Positions 1 through 8,906 of a stretch of 64,000 nt of DNA are shown here, one piece after another. The DNA comes from Micromonospora fulviviridis (lineage in GTDB: Bacteria > Actinomycetota > Actinomycetes > Mycobacteriales > Micromonosporaceae). The first letter of the stretch is position 1. Every line of letters starts with the position of its first letter. The notes below the pieces were generated by a model. It worked only from the letters and a program-made list of their open reading frames with translations, made no database searches and had not been told where the DNA came from. The DNA lies in assembly GCF_014648395.1 (NCBI RefSeq), contig NZ_BMRA01000012.1, forward strand, positions 89,129-153,128. The letters are read 5' to 3'. The position numbers were made by a program, and so were the translations under genes.

Positions 1-38
1 TCGTCGGCGACTACCTGATCAAGCTGATCTTCGAATAG
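1..38 (+). CDS. 3' end of a truncated upstream gene (type IV secretion-like operon)
   Basis: Only the last eleven codons are inside the window, reading VGDYLIKLIFE and then a TAG stop at 36-38. The tail is hydrophobic and could end a small membrane protein. It lies 13 bp before the next gene on the same strand, so it is probably the preceding member of the type IV secretion-like operon. The protein family cannot be named from so little sequence. Confidence 0.55.
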   Translation, partial: VGDYLIKLIFE

Positions 39-51
39 GCGTTGGGCGACG

Positions 52-414
52 ATGCGGCTGCGCACCGACGACGACATCTACCGGGCTCGCCTCGTCTACC
101 TGGGGCCGCCCGGCTACACCCTTCCCGTCCACCTGCCGTACGCCCAGTACGGCCTGTTCATGCTGCTCGTACCCCTCTACATGTTCATCCACTGGTTGTT
201 CACGCTCCAGGTCGAGCTCTTCCCCGCCTGGGAGATCTCGCTCGCCATCGTGACGACCTCGTTCATCTTCCGGTACGTCGACCCGGACCGGCCGGCGCGC
301 ATGGTCATCCGGACCGCGCTGACGGACTGGCGACGCACCCGGGAGCCGGCCGCCGAACTGCGCGATCCGCGCCTCGTCGCGAGCCGGATCAGGATCCGGG
401 AGGAACTGGCATGA
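52..414 (+). CDS. Small two-helix membrane protein of a type IV secretion-like operon
   Basis: This 120-residue protein has two hydrophobic stretches, roughly residues 30-52 and 57-78, and charged ends. It therefore looks like a hairpin inner-membrane protein with a basic cytoplasmic C-terminus. Its size, topology and position directly before a VirB4-type ATPase recall the small VirB3/TcpE/PrgI-like partners of conjugation ATPases; this is inference from context, not from a diagnostic motif. ATG at 52 is the first start in frame, with only a weak GGG upstream. The stop overlaps the ATG of an 18-codon mini-ORF (ATGA). Confidence 0.75.
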   Translation: MRLRTDDDIYRARLVYLGPPGYTLPVHLPYAQYGLFMLLVPLYMFIHWLFTLQVELFPAWEISLAIVTTSFIFRYVDPDRPARMVIRTALTDWRRTREPAAELRDPRLVASRIRIREELA

Positions 415-467
415 CCGGGCGTACGCAGACGGCGCAGACGAACGACGCGGGTGAGGCGGTCGCATGA
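411..467 (+). CDS. Possible 18-residue bridging mini-ORF
   Basis: An 18-codon frame beginning MTGRTQTAQ starts with an ATG overlapping the stop of the previous gene (ATGA at 411-414). It ends with a TGA overlapping the ATG of the ATPase gene (ATGA at 464-467). Overlaps at both ends suggest that ribosomes could be passed from one large gene to the next through this frame. The peptide has no recognisable motif and may have no function of its own. The alternative is that it is only a 49-bp spacer that happens to be open. Confidence 0.4.
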   Translation: MTGRTQTAQTNDAGEAVA

Positions 468-3400
468 GTCGCTCTTCCACGCCGGGTCCCCCGGCCGGAC
501 GTCCGGCCGGGCCCTACGGTAACCGTGCGCGGTCGTTCGACTACCCAGCGGACGAGGAGCTGGACGAGGTCACCCTCGACCCGGCCCTGGTGACCAGCCC
601 CCAGCACGGTCGCGTCGGGGTCTTCCAGCCGCCCCGGCCGCTGGCCCCGCGCGGCGAGCAGCGGGAGCCCGTGGCCGCCGACAGCGGCGACATCGACTCC
701 CCCTTCCTCGACCTCTTCGGGGGCGCGCAGCCCCGCGTCCGCCGGCCGGCCAACCCGCCCGCCGGCCCGCCGGCCCCGGTGGAGCCGGTGGTGGCGCCGC
801 CCCGGCGCGGCGTCGGCCGGGAGGCGCTGCCGATCCCGCACCAGCACGCCGCTCCGGTCGAGCCGGCCCTGCCGGTTCCGCAGGCCGCTCCGGCAGAGCC
901 GGCCCCGCCGGCCGTGCCCGCCCTGCCCGAGGGGCAGCCGCCGGCGGCCCGGCTCCCGGAGGGCGCGCCCGGCGTCCGCCCGGTGGGCCGGCCGCGCGAG
1001 GCGCCGGAGGCCGCCCGCCCGGCGGTGCACGCCGCCCCCGAGCCGCCGGAGCAGCCCGCCCTCGGACCGGCGCCGGTCACCCGGACCCGGGTGCCGCACC
1101 AGGTGGGCGACCGGCTCCCGGCGCTCCCGTCCACCGTGGAGCCCGAGCCGGCCGAGCCCGAGAGCCCGGTCGGGCGCCCCACCCGCCGAGCCGACCGGCG
1201 CACGGCCGAGCCGGCCCGGTCGAACGGGCGCGAGATGGCCACCGCGCCCGCCCGCGAGGTGACCCCGCAGCCCGCGCGCGAGGTGGCCCCGCCCCGGCAG
1301 CGGTCCCCGGAGCGCAGCGGCCGGCCCATGAAGCCGGTCCGGGTCCGGGCCCCGAAGATCAAGTTCGGCGACCGGGACCCCTCGGTCGAACTGGCCATCA
1401 CCGAGATCGCCGGCCACCTCACCTTCACTCCCAACACGGTCACCGCCTGGTACTGGCTGCCCGAGGTGCGCTGGGCGTTCCGTCCCGACGCCGAGCGCGA
1501 GGCACTGCTCTCCGCCATCTCCGAGCAGTACGCCGGCCTGGCCGGCTTCCGGCTGCACCTGCGCCGCACCACCCGGCCGTTCCCGGCCGACGAGTGGGCC
1601 CGCACCATCGACGCGCACACCGCCGCCCCGCTGCCCGACGTGCCCGGCACCACCGGCTGGGCCGACCACCTGGTCGCCGCGCAGCGGCACCTGATGGCGG
1701 TCAACCACGCCGAGGGGCAGACCTACCTGGGCGTCACCTTCGCCCGCAGGTCGCTCGGGGACTCGCTCACCGAACGGCTGCTGCGCACCTTCGGCCGGGG
1801 CACCGCCGACGGCGAGCGGCGCCGGCTCGGTCGCACCGTCGAGCAGTTCGACGAGGTGCTCGGCGCGTTCGGCATGCGTGGCCGCCGGGTCACCGCGCAG
1901 GAACTGGAATGGCTGCTCTACCGCTCGGTGGCGCTCTGCATGGCGCCGCCCGGGGTGCTCTCCCCCATCACCAACGGCCGGTGGGAACGCGGTGACCTGC
2001 TGGCCCTCACCGAGCAGGTCGAGCGCTACCGCACCCCCTACGGCTCCACCGTCAAGCTGGTCAACCGGATGACCGGCGAGGAGCGGCACGTGGCCGTGCT
2101 CGCGGTCGGCCGGATGGAACCGCTGGAGATCCCCGAGCGGCACGAGCCCTGGCTGCACTTCCACGAGCGGCTGCCGTGGCCGATGGAGCTCTCCACCCGC
2201 GTCGACATCCTCGGCCCCGGCGACTCCTTCCGGAACCTCGAACATCGGCTCCGGATGATCCGCTCCCAGCAGCTCGACTACGCCGAGCACGGCATCGACG
2301 CCCCGCCCGAGCTGGAGCGGCTGGCCAAGCGCGCACTGGTGATCGGCGACGAGATGACCACCGGCCTGCCGGTGGACTCGGCCCGCGCGCACGGCTGGCA
2401 CCGGATCGCGGTCGGCGGCCGCACCCGCGAGGAGTGCCTGGAACGGGCCCGCCGGCTCATCCAGCTCTACTCGCGCGAGCTGCGCATCTCGCTCCAGCAC
2501 CCGAAGAACCAGGACTGGCTGGCCCGCGAGTTCATCCCCGGCGAGCCGATCGCCAACACCGGCTACGTCCGGCGGATGCCGGTCAACCTGCTCGCCGCCG
2601 CGCTGCCCCAGGCCGCGTCCACGGTCGGCGACCGGCGCGGCGACCTGATCGGCCGGACCGCCGGCACCTGCCGCCGCCCGGTCTTCCTCGACCTGCACTT
2701 CCCCATGGAGGTACGCGAGCGCTCCGGCCTCGCCGTCTTCGTCGCCGAGCCGGGCGGTGGCAAGTCCACCCTGCTCGGCGCGCTCGGCTACCTGGCCGCC
2801 CGGCGGGGCGTGCAGGTGACCCTGCTCGACCCGTCCGGCCCGCTGGCCCGGCTCTGCGCCATGCCCGAGCTGGCGCCGTACTCGCGGGTGCTCAACCTGA
2901 CCGGGTCGGAGCAGGGCACCCTGGCCCCGTACGCGCTGATCCCGACGCCGCTGCGCAGCGAGTTCGGCGCCGGGGCGGCCGGCGACCGGGAGTTCGAGAT
3001 CGCGGTCTCCAACGCCCGCGCCGAGCGCCGGATGCTCGTGCAGGACATCTGCATGATGCTGGTGCCGCCGCAGGTGGCCCGGGAGGCGTCCACCGCCACC
3101 CTCTTCCGGCACGCCGTACGCCAGGTTCCGGCCGAGGAGACCTCCACCCTGGACGACGTGGTCGCCTGCCTCCAGGGGCTCGACGACGACGCCGGCCGGG
3201 AGCTGGCCAACCTGCTCCTCGACACCGCGGAGATGCCGCTGGCCATGCTCTTCTTCGGCCGCCCGCCGGAGGGGCTGCTCGGCGCCGACGCGGCGCTCAC
3301 CGTGATCACCATGGCCGGGCTCCGGCTGCCCGACCTCAAGATCGAGCGGGAGTACTGGTCGGCCGAGGAGGCACTGGCCCTGCCGATGCTGCACACCGCG

Positions 3401-3919
3401 CACCGGCTGGCCGTCCGCCGCTGCTACGGCGGCTCGATGTCCTCGCGGAAGCTGGTGGGCCTCGACGAGGCGCACTTCATGGAGGGCTGGCGCTCCGGCC
3501 GGTCGTTCCTGGTCCGCCTCGCCCGCGACTCCCGCAAGTGGAACCTGGCCGCGCTGGTCGCCTCGCAGAACCCGAAGGACATCCTCGGTCTCGACGTGCA
3601 GAACCTGGTCTCCACCGTCTTCGTGGGCCGGATCGCCGAGGACACCGAGATCGCCTCCGAGGCGCTGCGGCTGCTCCGGGTGCCGGTCAACGACGGCTAC
3701 GAGGCCACCCTCGCCTCGCTGTCCCAGGCCGACAGCGGCTCGGCCGCCCGGCTCGGCTTCCGCGAGTTCGTCATGCGCGACGTCGACGGTCGCGTGCAGA
3801 AGGTCCGGGTCGACGTGTCGTACGTCGACGGGCTGCTGGAGCACCTGGACACCACCCCCGCCGCGGTCGCCCAGGCCGCCGGGCAGCTGCCGACCGTCCT
3901 GGCTGATCTGGAGGCGTGA
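464..3919 (+). CDS. VirB4/TraC-type secretion ATPase
   Basis: A 1151-residue protein. Residues 1-290 are Pro/Ala/Glu-rich and probably disordered; the globular part follows. A Walker A motif, EPGGGKST, lies at about 762-769. A Walker B-like LDEAH lies at about 1000-1004, followed by a conserved segment containing SRKWNLAALVASQNP that resembles the sensor region of VirB4/TraC/HerA ATPases. Such ATPases sit at the cytoplasmic face of type IV secretion channels and power assembly or transport. The gene is followed after one base by a polytopic membrane protein. The long Pro-rich N-terminus is unusual for VirB4. Membership of the VirB4/TraC class is well supported; the substrate is unknown. Confidence 0.85.
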   Translation: MSRSSTPGPPAGRPAGPYGNRARSFDYPADEELDEVTLDPALVTSPQHGRVGVFQPPRPLAPRGEQREPVAADSGDIDSPFLDLFGGAQPRVRRPANPPAGPPAPVEPVVAPPRRGVGREALPIPHQHAAPVEPALPVPQAAPAEPAPPAVPALPEGQPPAARLPEGAPGVRPVGRPREAPEAARPAVHAAPEPPEQPALGPAPVTRTRVPHQVGDRLPALPSTVEPEPAEPESPVGRPTRRADRRTAEPARSNGREMATAPAREVTPQPAREVAPPRQRSPERSGRPMKPVRVRAPKIKFGDRDPSVELAITEIAGHLTFTPNTVTAWYWLPEVRWAFRPDAEREALLSAISEQYAGLAGFRLHLRRTTRPFPADEWARTIDAHTAAPLPDVPGTTGWADHLVAAQRHLMAVNHAEGQTYLGVTFARRSLGDSLTERLLRTFGRGTADGERRRLGRTVEQFDEVLGAFGMRGRRVTAQELEWLLYRSVALCMAPPGVLSPITNGRWERGDLLALTEQVERYRTPYGSTVKLVNRMTGEERHVAVLAVGRMEPLEIPERHEPWLHFHERLPWPMELSTRVDILGPGDSFRNLEHRLRMIRSQQLDYAEHGIDAPPELERLAKRALVIGDEMTTGLPVDSARAHGWHRIAVGGRTREECLERARRLIQLYSRELRISLQHPKNQDWLAREFIPGEPIANTGYVRRMPVNLLAAALPQAASTVGDRRGDLIGRTAGTCRRPVFLDLHFPMEVRERSGLAVFVAEPGGGKSTLLGALGYLAARRGVQVTLLDPSGPLARLCAMPELAPYSRVLNLTGSEQGTLAPYALIPTPLRSEFGAGAAGDREFEIAVSNARAERRMLVQDICMMLVPPQVAREASTATLFRHAVRQVPAEETSTLDDVVACLQGLDDDAGRELANLLLDTAEMPLAMLFFGRPPEGLLGADAALTVITMAGLRLPDLKIEREYWSAEEALALPMLHTAHRLAVRRCYGGSMSSRKLVGLDEAHFMEGWRSGRSFLVRLARDSRKWNLAALVASQNPKDILGLDVQNLVSTVFVGRIAEDTEIASEALRLLRVPVNDGYEATLASLSQADSGSAARLGFREFVMRDVDGRVQKVRVDVSYVDGLLEHLDTTPAAVAQAAGQLPTVLADLEA

Positions 3920-3920
3920 C

Positions 3921-5858
3921 ATGGCGAGGGCCCGGGCACGGATCGCGGCGCTCCTCATCGCGCTCGGCGTACTGGCCGGGGCCACCATCTCCTGGCCGCT
4001 GGTCGGGGCGACACCCGCGTACGCCGCCGTGCCGGCCGCCCAGGCCCGGGCCGAGCTGTGCAGCACCAAGGAGTGGCAGGCCGACTTCCGCGCCTGCGTG
4101 GCCAAGCTCAAGGCGGTCAGCGAGGACCAGGTCGAGTGCCGCAACGCGCCGGTACCCGGGGCACCGGACTCGGGTCTGGCCGGCTGGTTCGCCTCCCGCC
4201 CCGACTCCGCGAAGCAGCCCGGACCGAAGGGCCTCTACAGCGACTACGGCTACGCCGGATACAGCTACACGACGTACGACGTCGACGGCGGCTGCGCCTC
4301 CTCGGTGCTGCATCCGGACTACCGGTTTACCACGATGGTGGCGAACGGCGAGTTCATGTTCGCCAACGCAATCATCGGGGCGTCCAACGCGCTGCGCGAA
4401 CGCGCCTGGGACCCGCGCACGATGTGGCGCTGGGCGGACCCGCTGGTCGAGCAGGCCACCAAGGCCGTCTACCAGAAGGTGTTCAGCGTCTTCGGCATCA
4501 TCACCATCTGCGTGGTCGGCCTCTACCTGCTCTGGCGCTCCCGCCAGTCGGACATGAGCAACGCCATGACCACAGCCGGCTGGGCGATCCTGGTCATGGT
4601 GGCGGTGACCGCATTGGCCGCCTGGCCGGTGAAGTCGGCAAACATCGCCGACAACACCCTGATCACCACCCTCGGTGTGGTGCACGACGCCGTCGGTCCG
4701 GCGTCGAGGGACACGCCGCCCGGCCAGTGCGACGATCCGAACCCCGCGGCGTGCAAGGACCACCGACCCCCGGCCGTGCGCGCCAGCGACACCGCGACCG
4801 AGACGATGCTCTACCGCAACTGGTTGCGCGGCGTGCTGGGCTCGGCCGACAGCGAGACCGCCAAGAAGTACGGTCCGGCGCTCTACGACGCCAAGTCGCT
4901 GACCTGGGACGAAGCGGAGTCGATCCGCGCGAATCCCGCCACTCGCGACGTGGTGATCAAGGCCAAGCAGCAGCAGTGGGCGAAGGTCGCCGAACAGATC
5001 AAGTCGGAGGACCCGGAGGCGTACGAGTACCTCCAGGGCGTCCGGGACATGGACCGGATCGGCGCGGGCTTCATCGCGGTGCTGGCCTCGCTGCTCTTCG
5101 CGATGTTCGACCTGACCGCCTCGCTGCTCGTGCTGCTCGGCTTCCTGATCTTCCGGTGGGCCGTGATCGCCGCGCCGATCCTGGGCACGGTCGGGCTGAT
5201 GCGCCCGGCCAGCGCCGGCCTCCGGCGGCTGGCCAACGCGGTGGTCGCCGCGGTGTTCAACATCGCCATCTTCGGCACGGGTGCGGCCATCTACCTGTTC
5301 GCGGTGGATCTGATCATGAACACGCCCACCCTGCCCGGCTGGCTCCAGGTGGTCCTGGTCTGGCTCTGCGGCGTCGTGGGCTGGCTGCTGCTCCGCCCGT
5401 ACCGGCGGATCACGCAGCTCGGCGGCAAGGACAGCAGCGAGGCGGTCAGCTCGGCCGGCTCCTGGCACCGGCGGTTCTTCCGCGACATGCGGGTCGCGGC
5501 CCGCCTCGACGTGGCCGAGCCGGGCGGCACGGCCGAGCCCGCGATGGGGCGGCGGCGCGGCGTGCCGGCCGACCAGCGCAGCCTCCGGCCGGAGGCCCGG
5601 CACGAGGACCCGGCGCACACCGTCGCGGTGGTCGAGCGGGAACGGCCGGACGGGCGGGAGCGTCCCGAGCAGGCGCCGGCGACCGAGTCCGGGTCCGGGC
5701 GAGCCGGCAGTGCGCCCCGGCCGCGCCGCCAGCCGGCGGGTTGGACCGGACCGGACGTGCCCGAGGAAGCACCGTCCTTCGCCGTCTACCGGCCGGACTC
5801 GGCCGACCGCGCCCCGGCGCCCAAGCCGGCGCCGCGGGTCCGCTCCGAGGCACGGTGA
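3921..5858 (+). CDS. Polytopic membrane protein, VirB6/TrbL-like
   Basis: A 645-residue protein with an N-terminal signal or anchor helix (about 10-36) ending in an AYAA-type cleavage context. A roughly 150-residue extracytoplasmic part with several cysteines follows. Further hydrophobic helices lie near 190-215, 220-240, 375-425, 435-460 and 470-490, and the last 125 residues are charged, Pro-rich and probably cytoplasmic. The soluble domain plus helix bundle directly after a VirB4-like ATPase is the layout of VirB6/TrbL channel components. Similarity in primary sequence cannot be judged by eye. It starts one base after the ATPase stop. Confidence 0.75.
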   Translation: MARARARIAALLIALGVLAGATISWPLVGATPAYAAVPAAQARAELCSTKEWQADFRACVAKLKAVSEDQVECRNAPVPGAPDSGLAGWFASRPDSAKQPGPKGLYSDYGYAGYSYTTYDVDGGCASSVLHPDYRFTTMVANGEFMFANAIIGASNALRERAWDPRTMWRWADPLVEQATKAVYQKVFSVFGIITICVVGLYLLWRSRQSDMSNAMTTAGWAILVMVAVTALAAWPVKSANIADNTLITTLGVVHDAVGPASRDTPPGQCDDPNPAACKDHRPPAVRASDTATETMLYRNWLRGVLGSADSETAKKYGPALYDAKSLTWDEAESIRANPATRDVVIKAKQQQWAKVAEQIKSEDPEAYEYLQGVRDMDRIGAGFIAVLASLLFAMFDLTASLLVLLGFLIFRWAVIAAPILGTVGLMRPASAGLRRLANAVVAAVFNIAIFGTGAAIYLFAVDLIMNTPTLPGWLQVVLVWLCGVVGWLLLRPYRRITQLGGKDSSEAVSSAGSWHRRFFRDMRVAARLDVAEPGGTAEPAMGRRRGVPADQRSLRPEARHEDPAHTVAVVERERPDGRERPEQAPATESGSGRAGSAPRPRRQPAGWTGPDVPEEAPSFAVYRPDSADRAPAPKPAPRVRSEAR

Positions 5859-6415
5859 CACCGGTGCGGCGGGCGCTGGAGTTCCTGTTCACCCGGGTGC
5901 TGCGGTCCCGGCTCGGCATCGCGTTGGTGATCGCCGTGCTGATCTTCGGCGTGATCGGCGCGGCCCGGCTGGTCTCCGGCCCGGTCGACTCGACCACCGG
6001 CCTGAGCGTCCGGCCGAGCCAGCCGATCAGCACGGTGGACCCGCACGCCGGTGACGACGGGGTGCTGTCGAGCCCACCGGCGGCGGTCTCTCCGAAGACG
6101 CGACCGGGCGAGGCCACCCCCGAGCAGACCGCGAGCCGGTTCACCACGGCGTGGCTCACCGGCCCGGGCAGCAGCGGCGACGCCTGGCAGGCCCGGCTGC
6201 GGCCGCTCTCCACGCCCGCGCTCATCGAGAAGATGACCGGCGCCGACCCGGAGAGCGTGCCCGCCCGCCGGACGGCCGGCGCGGTGACCCTCCGGCCCCG
6301 GACGGAGTCCTTCGTGGAGGCGCTGATCCCGCTCGACAACGGCCGGCTCCGGCTCGAACTGGTGGCCCCGGACGGTCTCTGGCTGGTGGACGTGGTCGAC
6401 TGGGAGCGGCCGTGA
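5855..6415 (+). CDS. Membrane-anchored NTF2/TcpC-like protein
   Basis: The GTG at 5855 overlaps the previous stop (GTGA), giving 186 residues. One transmembrane helix lies at about residues 18-40. A Ser/Pro-rich linker and a compact extracellular domain of about 105 residues follow (from TASRFTTAWL to the C-terminus). The alternating pattern and the final LWLVDVVDWERP strand resemble the NTF2-like domains of TcpC/VirB8-type conjugation proteins. In such systems these proteins form a periplasmic or wall-side scaffold. The fold is an inference. The stop overlaps the next GTG. Confidence 0.7.
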   Translation: MTPVRRALEFLFTRVLRSRLGIALVIAVLIFGVIGAARLVSGPVDSTTGLSVRPSQPISTVDPHAGDDGVLSSPPAAVSPKTRPGEATPEQTASRFTTAWLTGPGSSGDAWQARLRPLSTPALIEKMTGADPESVPARRTAGAVTLRPRTESFVEALIPLDNGRLRLELVAPDGLWLVDVVDWERP

Positions 6416-7587
6416 GCACGGCGTCCGGCGTCGCCGCGCCGGTCCGCCGCAAGCTGCGGGTCGGCGTCCTGGTCACCGCGGTCACCACCGTGCTCACCCT
6501 GCTCTGCTGCGTCGGCGGGGCGGGCGCGTTCCTCCTCACCGAACTCGGCGGCGACCAGAAGGACGGCGTGCTCGCCGGCCTGAACTGTGACCCGGCCTAC
6601 CAGGTCAACCTCACGGGGGACATGCCGCGCTTCACCGAGTACGGCGACGGCCAGCTCCGCAACGCCGCCGTCATCATCAAGGTCGGCCAGGACATGAAGG
6701 TGCCCGCCCGCGGCTGGGTGATCGCGTTGGCCACCGCCATGCAGGAGTCCGCGCTGCGCAACCTCGCCAACAGCACGATTCCGGCCTCGCTGGCCCTGCC
6801 GCACGAGGGCGTCGGCGCCGACCACGACTCACTGGGCCTGTTCCAGCAGCGGCCCGGCTGGGGCAGCGTCGAGCAGCGGATGACGCCCTCCTACGCGGCC
6901 CGGAAGTTCTACGAGAAGATGGTCAAGGTGCGGAACTGGCAGCAGCGGCCGCTGACCGTGGTGGCGCAGCGGGTGCAGGTCAGCGCCTTCCCGGACGCCT
7001 ACGCCAAGCACGAGGACCTGGCCGGCCGGATCGTGGACGCGCTCGCCGGCGGGGCCGCGCGGACCGTCGAGATCGCCGGCAAGGCGGTCTGCGACGCCGC
7101 CGCCGGAGCCCGGATCGCCGCCTCCGGCTGGACCGCCCCGTTGCCCGGCGGCGTGGTCTCCGGCTTCCGCACCACCGAGCGGCCCAGCCACAACGGGGTC
7201 GATCTCGCCGCCGACAAGCGCACCGAGATCCACGCCGCCTCCGCGGGCCGCGTGCTGGTGGCCCGCTGCGATCCCGACCACTCAGGGAAGCGGGACTGCG
7301 ACCGGGACGGCTGGCCGGGCAAGGGTGGCTGCGGCTGGTTCGTCGACGTCCTGCACGCCGGCGGCTACATCACCCGCTACTGCCACATGATCGAGCGCCC
7401 CCGGGTGACGCCCGGCCAGTTGGTGGAGGCGGGCGAGGTGATCGGTCTCTCCGGCACCAGCGGCAACTCCTCCGGTCCGCACCTGCACTTCGAGGTGCAC
7501 GTCGACAGCGACCGGTCCAGCCGGGGCGCGATCAACCCGGTCCCGTTCATGCGCGAGCGGGGCGCCCCGGTGGACGGGACCGCGTGA
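6412..7587 (+). CDS. Membrane-anchored wall hydrolase: lysozyme-like domain plus M23 peptidase
   Basis: Starting at GTG 6412 (GTGA overlap) the protein has 391 residues. A transmembrane anchor lies at about 20-42. A lysozyme/SLT-like region (about 75-205, containing ATAMQESALRN and SLGLFQQRPGWG) carries a likely catalytic Glu in the QES motif. A C-terminal M23 (LytM) domain shows its zinc ligands H260xxxD264 and H357xH359. Two peptidoglycan-cleaving domains on one anchored protein is the VirB1/Tcp-type wall hydrolase arrangement, used to open a passage for a secretion channel in Gram-positive walls. This supports reading the whole operon as a secretion or DNA-transfer machine. Confidence 0.88.
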   Translation: MSTASGVAAPVRRKLRVGVLVTAVTTVLTLLCCVGGAGAFLLTELGGDQKDGVLAGLNCDPAYQVNLTGDMPRFTEYGDGQLRNAAVIIKVGQDMKVPARGWVIALATAMQESALRNLANSTIPASLALPHEGVGADHDSLGLFQQRPGWGSVEQRMTPSYAARKFYEKMVKVRNWQQRPLTVVAQRVQVSAFPDAYAKHEDLAGRIVDALAGGAARTVEIAGKAVCDAAAGARIAASGWTAPLPGGVVSGFRTTERPSHNGVDLAADKRTEIHAASAGRVLVARCDPDHSGKRDCDRDGWPGKGGCGWFVDVLHAGGYITRYCHMIERPRVTPGQLVEAGEVIGLSGTSGNSSGPHLHFEVHVDSDRSSRGAINPVPFMRERGAPVDGTA

Positions 7588-7600
7588 GGCGCACCGGCAC

Positions 7601-8200
7601 ATGAGCAACCCGCTGCCCGACCCCTTCGCGGACCGGCCCGACTGGGCACCGCTGCCGCCCCGCCCCGTCGAGATCGTCCCCGCCACCGGCCGGATCGAAC
7701 TGCGGGGCCGCCGCGTGCTGGTCGGCCTGCCCGGCCTCGGCTGGCGCGGTGACCTGCGCGCCGACGAGCGGGTCGTGCAGGGCAGCCGGACCTATGTGCC
7801 GGTCATTCCGGAGCACGAGTGGTACCGCGCCGAGTCCGAGCAGGTGGAGGTCTTCGCGCCGCTGGTGCCGGTGGAGCGGGTCTGGGTGGAGACCGTGGGC
7901 GAGCGGCGGGCCAGCGCCGGCCCGCCCGAGCCGGGCATCCGGCTGGTCTCGCTCGACGCGCCCACCCGGCGCCCGCCCACGCCGGTCTTCGAGGCCGACT
8001 CGGTCACCGGTCGGCGGGTGGTGCACGTGACCGGGGCGACCGAGCAGCGCGACCTCCGCGCGGTCACCGAGGCCTACTCCGGCGCGGACGGGGACATCTG
8101 CGTCCGGGTGGCCCCGGAACTGGAGTGGTACCGGTGGGCCTGGCGCGGCCAGGCACCGACCACCATGGAGGTACCGGTCCACCTGCTCTGGTTGGAGTGA
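7601..8200 (+). CDS. Hypothetical protein at the end of the type IV secretion-like operon
   Basis: A 199-residue soluble protein with no signal peptide or transmembrane helix. It appears to contain two related beta-rich halves: HEWYRAESEQVEVF near residue 70 and LEWYRWAWRGQ near 180 share a WYR core in similar surroundings. It starts 13 bp after the wall hydrolase gene, so it probably belongs to the same transcript. It is not assigned to a family. It ends 7 bp from the stop of an oppositely oriented gene. Confidence 0.7.
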   Translation: MSNPLPDPFADRPDWAPLPPRPVEIVPATGRIELRGRRVLVGLPGLGWRGDLRADERVVQGSRTYVPVIPEHEWYRAESEQVEVFAPLVPVERVWVETVGERRASAGPPEPGIRLVSLDAPTRRPPTPVFEADSVTGRRVVHVTGATEQRDLRAVTEAYSGADGDICVRVAPELEWYRWAWRGQAPTTMEVPVHLLWLE

Positions 8201-8207
8201 TGGGCAA

Positions 8208-8768
8208 TCAGCCGATCTTGCTGGCGCCACACACCCGCCACCCGTCTGTATTGACGACGTGGAAACGCCAGATCTCCCGGCGGCTGCTCCGCGGCTGGCC
8301 GCTCGACGAGCTTGAGATGGCCAGCGTCGTCGTCACCGACTCACCCTCCCCGTCCTTTGCACGGGCGAGGGGACCCCAGCTCACCTTGACGACAACGTCG
8401 AAGTTGGCCTCTCGTTGCTCCAGCTCGGTCCGCAGAGCGCGGACCGCATCGAGGTCGGCTCCGGACGTGCACGTGAACTCCTGCGCCTTCGTGTCGTTGC
8501 GGTCCACCAGGAAAGTCTGGATGTAGTTGGCCACCACGACATCGGGGGCGCTGCGGTCGGGAGCGGTTGCTCGGTCGTACAGCACGAAGCCGACGATCGC
8601 GCCGCCGGCGCAGAGCAGCGCCAGCACCCCGGCGACCATCGCGAGAACGGTGCGCAGCCGCCGCTTCGGGCGTACCGGCGCCGGAGCGGGCGCGGGCGGC
8701 GCCAACTGCTCGGGCGGGGTCCGCTGCGCCGGTACCCGGGAGACCTGGGAACCGGCGGGGGGCTGCAC
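8208..8768 (-). CDS. Small membrane-anchored protein with extracellular domain
   Basis: About 186 residues: a Pro-rich cytoplasmic N-terminus, one transmembrane helix (about residues 41-65), then an extracellular alpha/beta domain with two cysteines (CTSG and VCGA). This resembles the many anchored lipoprotein-like or DUF4878-type proteins of actinomycetes, but no family is certain. The GTG at 8768 is preferred because AAGGTGG lies at a suitable distance upstream; a second GTG nine bases further upstream would sit on top of that ribosome site. The gene stands alone and converges on the type IV-like operon. Confidence 0.65.
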   Translation of the reverse strand: MQPPAGSQVSRVPAQRTPPEQLAPPAPAPAPVRPKRRLRTVLAMVAGVLALLCAGGAIVGFVLYDRATAPDRSAPDVVVANYIQTFLVDRNDTKAQEFTCTSGADLDAVRALRTELEQREANFDVVVKVSWGPLARAKDGEGESVTTTLAISSSSSGQPRSSRREIWRFHVVNTDGWRVCGASKIG

Positions 8769-8854
8769 TGATTCCACCTTCTGAGGCTATCGGCTGCGCG
8801 CCGCGTACCCAATGCCTGAGAACTGGCGGATCGTGGCGAACCGCCGGACGGGCG

Positions 8855-8892
8855 CCGCCCGGCACGGCCCTGGTCGGGGTCGTGCCGGGCGG
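8855..8892 (-). terminator. Terminator of the subtilase gene
   Basis: A perfect 12-bp inverted repeat, CCGCCCGGCACG at 8855-8866 and its complement at 8881-8892, encloses a 14-base loop that can pair further. It lies 15 bp beyond the stop of the large subtilase gene. No U-tract is present, as is common in high-GC actinomycetes. Confidence 0.7.
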
Positions 8893-8906
8893 TCGTGCCG
8901 CGGCGG

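Noticed and set aside
389..4144. A very long open frame (over 1200 codons) antisense to the VirB4-like ATPase gene
   Set aside because: Its composition (Gly/Arg/His/Gln-rich, no motifs) is that of a GC-biased shadow; the plus-strand gene has clear Walker motifs and third-position bias.
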